Source: Lycocorax pyrrhopterus obiensis (lineage: Eukaryota > Chordata > Aves > Passeriformes > Paradisaeidae). Taken from it: a stretch of DNA of 64,000 nt. A program made the position numbers and the translations under genes. Below the pieces are notes generated by a model. The model was not told where the DNA came from, made no database searches, and saw only the letters and a program-made list of their open reading frames with translations. The stretch is from the NCBI GenBank assembly GCA_014706295.1, contig JACSVZ010000001.1, positions 42,684,383 to 42,748,382 on the forward strand. Reading direction: 5' to 3'. Positions 14,426 through 25,977 of this stretch are shown here, in pieces. Numbering within the stretch: position 1 is the first letter of the stretch; each line of letters begins with the position of its first letter.

Positions 14426-17400
14426 TCTTCGATTCTATACACACTTAGATATATAGGTATATGTGGATACATATATATATTCATATGCAAACCTATAGAT
14501 ATCTCTTCCTAAGTTTGGTGGTTGGGAGTGACTGGTTGGGAGCATTTTAACCACACAGTTATGTGGTCCTGCTGGCTAGGACTTGGGCTAGGATATTTTG
14601 GTTCAGGAGAAGTGTTCATACAAGGGCTGTCTAGTGGTCCCAAGACCCTACAAGTTGGGGGTGACTGTGAAGATTCCACCCTCTAGGGATATCTGGTCCC
14701 ACTCCATGACCCCTTTTACCCTCACAAATACAGGGAAAATGAGGATAACTGTCCCACAGCACCTGAAGAATGATTTTAGAATTATTTTAGACTATGAACA
14801 AGGCAAAATGAGCTATTTTCATGAGCTGGTATTAAAGAAGTCGCTGAGGACTAGGCTGAGAGAAGACTCTTTGGAAATGAACTGACTGGATGCTGATCAA
14901 GGTTATATTTACCGGAGGGCAGAAAAGAAGCCCAAGAAAGGAAAGACTGCAAGGGAAGAGTTAATACTCACAGAAAAAAGAACAAAACAAGGAGAGGTTT
15001 TTCTTCCCCAGGAGGGAAGGAGCGCTCAGCTGACTGCTGCAGGGGGAGAGGGGGAGCACTATCACAATGTTGAGCAAGAAGGATAAATTTCAGTGCTGGT
15101 GCTAGGGGAAAAGATTTAGGGCCACTAAATCCTATAGCAGTGTTCTCTGTATATTTGGGATTTAGCATTTACAGCAAAATAAAATAAAATAATTTTTAAA
15201 ATAAAATAGAGGGCTATGTAATGAAAGCATTGATTATACAGTGCTTAAACAGCATCTTGCTCCAAGACTATTTTAAACTGCCTTAACTAGATTCTTTCCC
15301 GGCAAACCTTTCTGCATTAGCCTAAGACACATCCCTGACTGTTGTACTAGGATACAGGCAAGGCACAACAATTGCTTTTCAGTAATCTCTGGTAGGCACA
15401 GTGGCTTTTTAACTGGCTTGTGCTGCAATACTCCTGAGAAAGGCTCATCTAGAGCCCAGATCACCACAATAGTTGTTGTAGTATCTACAGTGCTAGGCCT
15501 CCTTTTTAATACTTTCTTATGACATAAGTAAGTGTTTAAAAACCCCTGGTAGGTGATGACCAGGTAAAAAGATTACATCTGTCAAATCTGTCAGAATTAT
15601 TTTGGGAAATACTCTTTAAAAATACTGGGTCTTATGGCACACAGTGATGGTGTCCTTGATTCAGACAATATTGTGGTTAAAAGACCAGGAGGTAGAGGAT
15701 TGAATTTTGCATCTTTTATGTCCTCATCTTCTGGAACTCATAACTTTTTATCAGCACTTCAAATGCGGCCACATAAAAACACACTGAAAGCAGATTACTA
15801 TTAATGCTGGCTAACAAAACCTCCAGCTTAACATATTGCATTATTGATTAAGGATGGAAAGGTGGAAGTCCAGGGGAAAAAACACCATACATGCAAACCT
15901 TGTAATAAAAACTTCAACAAAGCAAACACACCACAGTTGGATATTGTCATAAAACTCCCCCTGGAACAGAGAAAGCAGATCTACAAGTTTCATACATTTG
16001 AAAGGTGCATATGTCTTCTAGTGCCAACTTCAGACACTTTAAAAGAATTAGAATGATGCAGGGCTATTCAATGGGCCTCACATACCTGCGGTTTTTTTCT
16101 AATAAATGGGTTAAAGTATGGAAACCTTAAGTTACAGAAAACCAATGAAATTTCCCTTTCTTAGAAAATCACAAGCGTCTTAAGGGTGACACAGATTGGT
16201 CCCTACAACAAGAGGGCAAAATCAGACAAGTGATACCACGTCTCACTCCCTCAAGTTTTGCCGGGTATCAGCACTTTCACAACTAAGTTAATTCAATGTT
16301 ACTAAATAACAAATAAACAACCTTAGGAAAATATTTCTAATACTTCAGAACATAAATCTATGTATTTCTACACAGCATTTCTAGAATATTCTGATCTGAG
16401 GACTTTTGTTGCTGAAGAAAGGAAATCTCCAAGTAAGCACAGTTATACACTTCTACCTTCCATCACACTAAGGTCCATAAATCAACCGTGGTGCAATTTT
16501 TCACAGTTATGAGCTTGGAAAGATTTATCTTGCTTGGAAAGCAGGTTCTTACTCTAGTATGGAAATTCAAAACAAACTTTATATATAATATACAATTTCT
16601 ATTTTCCTCTACTTGGTTTGACCAATAGCAGGAACAGTAAATAGCTGTACTGATAGCCGTGTATTCACTCCCATTGATCTCCAAATAGAAGTCATGACTT
16701 CCCTGTGTCAGATTGATAGTGCTGTTACAAAAGTTCTGATGCTTACCTGAAAGGAAAAATGCTATTTGGATTTACTTTTAAATGAATGTCAGATTAGTTA
16801 TAACAAGTATTCATCTGAATTAATAATGTGATCCTGCATTTTTTTGGCAAATGCTTCTAGCTTCAAAAAAGATGTTTGTTTGAAGACTGTGGCCATACTT
16901 GTCTAGACAAACGGACCTCCTTACAGTGGTATCTCTGGAAAGCTCACTCTGATCTTCATGGGTCTGCAAGAATAATGTTCCAAGTTCTTAACTTTTCCAG
17001 TTTGAAATAAAAGAAGCAACCCTAAGACTAAACTTAATATTGGCAATTCTAAGAAAAAAGCTTTTCTTTGAATATGCTTGGAACACAGGGTGGCAATTTC
17101 ACTTACTACTCTCGTGCTAACTCATGTAGGTACAACAAATCCTTCCCATCGGTCTTCTAAAAACAATGTTTATTTTTCATGGCGATTAGTGCACGGTTCT
17201 GGCTTTTCTGTAAAGATTTGTATTGCTTATGCCTAATCATGATTAGGACGAGTCCAGCTTCCTGTTTGACATAAGATGCCTCTGAATGAAGAATGAGACC
17301 TCTGGTAATGCTCAGCAAGTCCACAAAACAGTGGTTTCCTAATTCTTCAAATGTCTCTGATTCTCTCTCTCCTGTAACTTGTACTGCACTTCAAACTAGT

Positions 17401-20400
17401 CTAGAACATGTGAAAGCACATAATACAACTGTTTTAGTCAGTAAAATCAAGCTCTGTGTCAGAGAAGGGCTGCAGATCTAAGAGAGGTGGCTTTTTAATC
17501 TCCCTCAGAATTTAATAAACACCAAAAGAGGAATCCCAACCTCTGTATCAGATGTATCAACAGAAGTTTGCCTGATTAACCAAATGAACATAAAAGTGTT
17601 GAATGCATGATAGTAAGTCCTGTCTTGCAAATTACTACTTCTCTGAAAGAGTAAATAAAGTGTGTATAAGATGCAACTGATTTGCAAAAAGCAGTTGAAT
17701 TTCCAAAATCCTTCTTTCAGATAACGTATTTAAAAGAGCCTTAGACCTGACTATCGTGGGAGGAGAGACAAGTGTGTCTTCTGGCTTGGTAACTGGCTAG
17801 CAGACAGGAAGCATTTTAGAAATAAAATGGTCAGTATTCACAACAGAGAAGGAAGCATTCCCATCGACTTCTTCCAGGTCTCATGACACTGAACTTTCTT
17901 TTTTAGCATCTGAGAAATGAGAATGGTTAGGTGAAGAGAAAGTGTGATGGTAAAGAATTAACCAGAACAGGAGTAAATAAAACTGCCTTTGAAGAGTCGT
18001 ACGAGGATCTCACAATACTCAATCACTTGGCAAAGAAATGACAGATGAAATTCAAAGTAGTTACTTGCAGAGTACTGCATATGCAAGGCAAGAAAGGAGA
18101 GCCCTAACCACGGACAGTCATGGACTGCTGTAACTTTCATTAGTATTAATAGTCGATTTAAACCCTTTGACTACTGTTCTTCATGCCCAGTAGCTGTTAA
18201 AAACAAAATGCAATTTTAGGAATTATTAAGCAACAAGAAACAAGACCAAAAGAGAAAATTATTTACCATGTAACCTTACAATGCACAACATCTGCACTGT
18301 CAACAGGATAGTATACTTAGCAAAGGTACAGAGAAGACCACAATGAGTTAACTTCATCTTTGAAAAGATTAAATAGGTTAAGAAACTTGAATTAAAAAAA
18401 AAAACCAAAACAGATAGATGTATAGTTTATTTTAGGAATACTGTCTGCTGTATGCATGTCTTAGAGTAAACCATCTAGTTCTGATTTAGTTCTGCCTTTT
18501 CAGGATGTTTCTGCCTATATTCAGTTTTATATTATTATAGGGATTAAGGATGGAAGCTAAAGGGGAAAAACATATTAGGGTGGTTTTTTATTTTGTTTTG
18601 CTCTGTTTGTTTGCTTGGGTTTTTGCCTCTAGTATGCTCCTTGAAATCTACTGGGGCAACAGCTACTACAATTATGTCAGAAGACAGGGGAGGGAGAAGA
18701 GAGAAGATGAAATTTTTTCAGCACTCAGGGAAGGCATAAATGGAATTAGATGTGGGCAGCGCACACATTTCAGAATTATAATTTGAAATTAAGCCTTCAA
18801 CAAGAAAGCTGTGCTTCTGGGAAATCCATCTGAGCTATCAGTTTCTGTGGAGACAGGTAAAACTATGGTGAAGGAGGAGCATCTGTTGCCAATGAGTGAC
18901 ACCAGTTACTGACACCACATTGTTGGCTGGTGCAAGGTCATGGTACTATGGATCGAAGCTGCATTACATGCTGCGAACTTCAGTATAATGAAAAATGTTC
19001 CCGAGAACGCTGAAAACAAAAACTTCTCAAGGCTGAAAAAATAATAGGAAAAAAGCTTCTTAAGCAGTAATGGGAAAAGTGGTAATCAGTAATACACGAG
19101 AGTTTTGTACTAAGTCAAAGGCATTAGATGAGGGGGATCACGATTTGGTATGTCTCCTAAACCTTGCCAATTGCTCATCTCATGTAATTCAATCATAGCT
19201 GTAACCTCACTAAACAGCAAGGAGAAGGAGATAAGCCAGGCTTCTCTCTCTCTCGGAATTTTCAGGGAAGTTCTGAACTTTGCAGTACAATATCCAAGGC
19301 AACCCTCAGAAGGAAACAGAAACAATAATAAACTACTCAATAGTAAGCAAAGAGTCTAGTCTACTAAATCGTTCCAAGAGAAACATTTGAAATAAATGAA
19401 TGCTTTAGCTTTCAACTCTGAAGAACTGTTCTCATTTTTGTGGAGTGTTTAAAATAAGTCTGCGTCCCATATGAACCTGGCACTTCAATACACTTAAAGC
19501 AGTACTTCAGCAGCTGCCACTTGATCTGAACAAACTGTGGTTTCCCCCTCTCTGGAAGAGCTCAGACATAAACCAAACATTCGTTTTTCAACTGTGCCTT
19601 CCCTGTCTTTCTGCTGGCAAGTTCACTCCCACATGCAAACTCTGTGTTCACATTATTTGTCTCTTGGGCCCTCAGTGACAAACAGTCTTGCAGCAGAACA
19701 GACTTCATGAAGAAGAGGACCAGTGAGTCTAATCCCAAACCATCCTCTTTGGGCATATACAGACCTGAATCCAAGTCAGATGCTCAAGAGAATCAAAATC
19801 TACACCAGGTGTTTGGTTTTTTTTCCTGTAAATGTCCTTCTAGGGTTCCTCCTAACCTTACTAGGGCAGGAGTGCCATAGTGTATGCAGTGGTGCTGCTC
19901 TGGCTATCATTTGAAGCACATCCTCCAATCTTATCAACCAGTCAGAGTCACAGAACACTGAAGTGTGCATCTCAGCTCACATTTTTCAATGAATGCCATC
20001 ATATTCCCTGCCCTTTTTAATGCAATGCCATTAAGCTACTACTATATGAATACCAGGAAAATTCATCCAAGTACAAAAGGTCCATAAAGGACTTTTTTTT
20101 AAATGAACCAAGATGTGTTTTGGGCAGAACGAAGACCACAGGGAAACAGATGTAGAGTGAATTTTATACAAAAAGATGACATGGCAACAAGAAAGTCTAA
20201 ATTCAGGCATCTGCACCGTAACTTTTATACGCATCTAAGGAGTCTTGTTCAAAGATCATGAAAAAGTTAGGAAGGGCAACATTCATACAATAAAATAATA
20301 CCTACTGCCCTGCATGAATTTGCATCACACTGGTGAATGGTATAGGACTAAAGGAGGTTTAGTGTGAGCAAGATTGGGTGGTATTCAGTCTGTAGGACAA

Positions 20401-22939
20401 AAACCTTTTTTTTTGCCAAACTTGGCAAGTGCTTAGTGAATGGAGACGGGAGTTGCAGATAGAGAAAGGATAATCTCATGAGTATCATGGCAAGAGCATT
20501 TCCATGAAGAACTGCTTGGTAGCATTCTTCTTCCTATAGGTTCCTGTATCTCAGCCAGACTTTCACAAATGATTCTCCATTTACATTAATCACTTTCTGG
20601 TGTCCAAAAACAGACATAATAGAGCCTGTTATACAGAAGATCTGCTTAGAGACTGCAGCTAAAGCCAGTGCTAGTGATGCTCTGAAAATACAAAGTGCTA
20701 AGTACTTTTACAACACAAGCTGAGCATCTGAATCTTTAAAGATGTATTTCTTTCTTACATGTAAAAAGAAAATAATATCTCAGGACAAATTGTGAAAATA
20801 AAAGGATCTAATTAAGTTTCCAAATATAGTCATTGTAAGAAAAGAGGCTCTGAGAATATTTACATCTTACCTTCAGAACAGAATTTGAATAAGATCTAGT
20901 GTAAGAGGGAGAAAATAATTCATTGTCTAAGTACAATAAGTGATCATGTATGAGAATTTGTACATGAGTGTATGTCTAGGACTACCTTTACTCATAGGTA
21001 CAAGGGAGCCAAACAAAGCTCCTGCAACAACCATAATTATCTAGATTTTTAATGTTTGATGTTACAATTCTAACTTTCTGATAGTACGCTAGCATATTGT
21101 CTTTTTGTTTTTTCCTTGATCTTAGCTATGAGCTAGTATTTTTCAGTGTTTTAAGCAGAAATGTATGCTACAAACACTGTGAGAATCAGAAAGTTATAGA
21201 AAAGTACATCACTGAAGTCTGCACCATTCCATACTTGATTTATTATGGCCTTGACATGAGAAACATGTACTCACAAAGTATTCTTTGAATGAACTGAGAG
21301 GTCTGTGTCTTCTGGGAGGGAGAAACAATATCTAAATTGACAGTAAGACAAGATTTACCAAACAACTTTTGAGAGAACATGCTAGAAAACAGGAGTCAAA
21401 GCTAGTAACAATTCAGATGGTTTATTTAGTAGTCCTAGTACCAGATCAAAGTATTTGTTTTGCACTAGCGTAGTGATTACAAACAGCTGAATGCAAGTGT
21501 GGAGAAGGGTGTGTTCCGAAAAAAAAAAAAAAAGAGGGTTTTGCCTATTTTCTATTGTTTCGTTTTTTTGTACTATTATCATGTCTGTCTAAAACAACAA
21601 AGAGTCAAGAGCTCGATTAGCACAGATGGGGTGCAATCCCCATCACATCCTGCCCAAGGGAGAATAACTCACTGGAGGGGACTGAAGTAAAAAGTGATGC
21701 ACAGCTGCTGCCTGCACTGCCTTGCTCCATTTTATGATATAAACACTATGAACAGTATTTTTATCACCTACTTTTAGACAGGTAACATGAGCTTTCAGTG
21801 CCTCAAATTTAGGCACCTTCCTGCAGCAGAGTGAGTCTGACTTCCTCTGCTGAGGACCCAGACTCACCCTGTAGCTAAAAGAGAGAAAGCTTTGAAGAAA
21901 TTCATGCTTGCACCTACAGCAGCAAGCAGTACAGTTCAATAGAAGCAACTCCTTAGGGTAATGCATGGCTGATGAGAAACCGACATCCACACTATACTTA
22001 TTAAAGGGTTTGGATTTATTTTGATCTAGGCCTGGGAATTTGATTATCTGGAAATGGTTGGAGCACATTGCCTGGTTATCCCCAAAAAAGTCAATCTTGT
22101 GTTCTCCAAGACCACTTTATAATGTGAATCCAAGGACAGACAATGGGGAGCTTTACTTCCAAAGCCCATTCCTAATTCATACCGAAATGCTAATGCAGGT
22201 ATGTTCCCTGAATGCTTCCAGGGAATGATGTAGAACATCTTAATTAGCAGTCTTCCCTTCTCCATTTACTACAAGTAAATACAACAGAAAAAAAAAAGGA
22301 CACATATTTTCTATTTTCTTGTCATGTACTATAACAAGAAAAAAAGAAAACATAAAGACTATGGAAATCTATGTATTTCCAAGGGAAACTGCAAGGTATC
22401 TATACACCAGAATACCAAGCTCACAAACCTGATTAAGCAGATGCCTAAATCCAGCTGGATTCAAAATGCCAAACACTTTTTTTGGGTGATGAACGTACAC
22501 AGGAGAATAGCACTCCTCTCTCATGGCTATCAAGTTGAAGTTTCTGCCCCAAAACAGCCAATACAACTGCCTGGGGCAGGGGAGCTGTTTTTTAATGGGG
22601 TTTTTACAGAGGTCTTGGGGTTCCTAAGAAGACACTGACTCAAATTGCCCTCTAAGATTTTACTATCTAAATTCTTCACAAAATCCTTCTAAGACCTTTT
22701 GGAGGTCTGCATATTCATAGCTCCTGTATAAGTGTATTACTGGATTTGCACACAATAAAACACTTGCAATACAGCCTTCACTTCTGGGTAGAACAATACC
22801 TTTCACTTTGCTTGCTTTTCTGTTTGCTAGAATCACACATCACTTCCTACGCTGAGACCCCCTGATGTCACACATATAGTAAAAAAAATACTGTTTCACA
22901 AATGCCAGCAAATGAACAGCTTTGCTTTAATCACCTCTT

Positions 22940-22983
<44 letters not shown>
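22940..22983. repeat. (GATA)11 microsatellite
   Basis: Eleven uninterrupted GATA units. A perfect tetranucleotide run of this length is usually polymorphic in vertebrates. Confidence 0.97.
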
Positions 22984-23224
22984 TGCACCTCACAAATAAG
23001 ATACAGACTTCTATCTTTCATAAATCAATTCCAAGTTTTTCAAGTATTTGGGCACTGACTGGCATCTTAATACCTTAAGAAGGTATAAAAGAAATTCCCT
23101 AACCTATCCTTAAATGGAAGTATTTTGGAGCATGACTCTTTGTTCTTTTTCACATAGTCACATTCTTTTCTTAGCTGGAGCATATATTGAGAATCAGAAC
23201 CTTTAAAACTGCCTTTTCATTATG

Positions 23225-23265
23225 GGATCATGAAGAATTTATATTTCACAGTTTCAGTCCTTGAG
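23225..23265 (+). repeat. 41-bp direct repeat, copy 1
   Basis: This segment starts GGATCATGAAGAATTTATAT and ends CAGTCCTTGAG. It matches 24130-24170 at 39 of 41 positions by eye, in the same orientation, about 905 bp away. The flanks do not match. It is not a repeat family I recognise. Confidence 0.85.
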
Positions 23266-24129
23266 AAATGTACTTGATTGAGAGTGACTAATTATGAAAA
23301 TCAAAGCAACAGCATGGAATATTTGTTGAAAGAACTAATGACAACTATGAAGTTCAAACACTAGGAATATTGTCAGAAATACTCCAACAAGCACTTGTGC
23401 CTGATGAGATTTTGAAAGCAAATAAAATTCTACAGAATTCATGTGCAAAAAATGCAAAAAAAGATTAAAGACTCACATCTGAAGGGAAGCTACGACATGA
23501 CACTTCCTTCACCTCCACTTCCCTCCACAGGCTGCTGCACATTGTTATGGAGCGCCTCTTCTCCCTCACCCTCCTCTTTATTTCCCATTTGCTTTCCTTT
23601 TGATCCTATTGCCAATGGGCTTTCAAGTACATTTCTTTTTGGATCCATTTCTTTTACTTGTCCCTAGCATCATACAGAATCACAAAGTAATCTCTGGTTT
23701 TATCAAACCAACATCTCCGTCCAGTTCACAGACTTCTCTCTCCTGGTTTTTTTTCCAGCTCTGGTTATGTTCAAAGTAAAGCTTTTTCTACCAATATCTG
23801 CTCATGAATTATAGTGTAAGAAACAAGTTTTAAGCAAAAGCCATCACAATATCTGGTTCATTAAGTGTATTTGTATCATTTCTGTCCAGAATCTGCATCA
23901 GTGGTAACTACCAACTTTCTGCAAGGAATGAGTAAGCGGATTCTTCATTTTTAAATAAACTATTTCCTTGCTCAACAGCACGATGCCAAAGAACAAAACT
24001 CCATGCTGTTCTGCCTACCTGAGTTACTAAAATAGCTGTATCTTGACCATGTGATGTTTTTATATCATGATTATAAAGGCAAATTAGTCACAGGTAAAAG
24101 CATGGCAAGGAGTACCATCACTATTTACA

Positions 24130-24170
24130 GGATCATGAAAAATTTATATTTCACAATTTCAGTCCTTGAG
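24130..24170 (+). repeat. 41-bp direct repeat, copy 2
   Basis: Second copy of the segment at 23225-23265, with two substitutions (AAGAA versus AAAAA, and CAGTT versus CAATT). It lies in unique-looking AT-rich intron sequence. Confidence 0.85.
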
Positions 24171-25487
24171 TCCTTATCACTATTTAATGTTAACCCCAAA
24201 ATATAAAGTAAGAATAATTTTGCTGATATAATACTTTTCACATCAGGTTATAATCACAGTATGCTACCATGTTAAATTACATTTTATTTACACTGTCTAA
24301 AAAACTGTTTTGGTATTCCTTTCCTAATTTTGGATTCATTCACCGCTACTAAAAGCACAGTTAACATAAAAAAAGTCCACAAACAAAGTTTGTGCCTGTT
24401 GGCCATATGCAGGCCAGTGAAGGAGATTAGAGCAGCAGTAAATATATCAGTTAGCCCTATGGTGCCACACACTATGTGCTTCCACAGTCCTGATTTAGAC
24501 TGAAGTTGCATTTGCCTCTGGTGTTCCACACTTTTAGGTAGCAAAAACTTATTCCATGCATTATTCTGAAACTGTACCTTTTTTATTATTTTTTTTTAAT
24601 TAAAAAAAAAAAAAGCTTTTTCTCAAAGCCTGTGTATCTGTTTAAATCAAAACGAAACATGCAAAAAAGCCAAATCTTTGGCAATTTCATATTAATTTTG
24701 TATTTGGATTTCATTATGTTGATTCCTTTTCAGAGCTATTCCGTAAGATGAAAAAGCTACTGGCAATGCTAGATGTCTCTACTCCAAAATTTGTGGAGTA
24801 ATTATGAAATAATGACATTAAAAATTACCATGCTAATGAAAAAAATTAATTTTCCACTCCCCAAATACAGTATCACACTTTTCATCTTAAGAGTCAACAT
24901 CATGGTAAATGGTAGATAAGCAGTGCTTTGCTTGGAGCTAGCTTATTTTCACTGCAATTTTGTCAGGCTTCAGTCTAGGAGACTGTCATTTTTCATTCCT
25001 GTACTCTGATGTGGATTTTGACTTTTCTGACTATAGCAAAATGGCAAAGGCAGTGCTTTTCAGCACATCCCGCCACTTCTATCTTGTGGCTGCTTTTTTC
25101 TTGTTTTGTCCTTTGCCTGTATTCTTCCCAAAGTGCTGATGACTGAGAAGCAAAAATACATCTGTACTGCTGTTTGCTATTAATATTCCTCCCTCCTCCA
25201 AAAGTGGGGAAGAAAAAACGTAATAAACCTCTCATTCCTAACATCTTTACTTGAAGTCATGTCCTACCCAAATCCAAACCAATCCAATACTTTCTTCTAC
25301 TTCACACAGTACTACAGTACTTCATAGAGCCGGAGGTGCTGCTACTCAATGTAAGTCAGGTCAGGTAGGGCATCCTGACCCACCTGGGCCACACCACATC
25401 ATTTGTAGGTGGGCTGCAGGGCACTGGGGCCTGGAGTGCAGCCATCTGGACTCAAGATGCCAGGGAAGCTCATTACAGGAGTGACTC

Positions 25488-25977
25488 ATAAGAAAGACAT
25501 GGATTTGCTGGGGCAAGTCCAGAGGATGGCCACGGATCACAGGCCTGGAGCACCTCTCCTAGAAAGGCAGGCTGAGAGAGTTGGGGTTGTTCAGTCTGGA
25601 GAAGAGAAGGCTTCCTGGAAAACTCACAGCAGCCTTCCAGTACCTAAAGAGGGCCTACAGAAGAGCTGGAGAGGGACTTTTAACGAGGACATGTAGCGAT
25701 AGGACAAGGCGGGAATGGCTTTAAACTGAAAGAGGGTTATTAGGAAGACATTCCTCACTGTGAGGATGGTGAGATACTGGAACAGTGTGGTGAGACACTG
25801 GAACAGGATGTCCAGAGAAGCTGTGACTGTCCCGTCCCTCGAACTGTTCAAGGCCAGTTTAGTTTGGGCTCTGAGCAACCTGGTCTAGTGGAAAGTGTTC
25901 CAGCCCATGAGGGGTGGGCTGGAACCAGATTATTTTTATGGTGCCTTCAAACACAAAACATTCCATGATTTTTTAAT
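25488..25977 (+). mobile_element. CR1 LINE 3' fragment, longest copy in window
   Basis: Sense-orientation CR1 with many conserved blocks in order: AAGAAAGACATGGATTTGCTG, GGCTGAGAGAGTTGGGGTTG, CAGCCTTCCAGTACC, GGGACTTTTAACGAGGACATG, GATAGGACAAGG, GGAATGGCTTTAAACTGAAA, AACCTGGTCTAGTGGAAAG, and a decayed terminal CATTCCATGATT. It has a roughly 15-bp deletion after CTGAAAGAGGGT and a roughly 20-bp tandem duplication at 25767-25806. It carries a 3'-terminal remnant only, without intact ORF2. Confidence 0.93.

Larger units (their letters stand above)
14426..25487 (-). other. GPC6: GPC6 intron 1 (partial): unique sequence with microsatellites
   Basis: No coding exon is recognisable. It contains (GATA)11 at 22940-22983, an A15 run at 21519-21533, adjacent T- and A-runs near 24586-24614, and a pair of nearly identical 41-bp segments at 23225-23265 and 24130-24170. 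The largest open frame (minus, 21643-22068, 141 codons) has no recognisable domain. Confidence 0.75.

Noticed and set aside
21643..22068. 141-codon minus-strand frame
   Set aside because: Several Cys but no family pattern I can identify, no exon boundaries, and no supporting context.
25251..25878. Overlapping frames on both strands near 25.4-25.8 kb
   Set aside because: They overlap or fall within the CR1 fragment at 25488-25977. They are not the CR1 ORF2 and do not represent a host gene.
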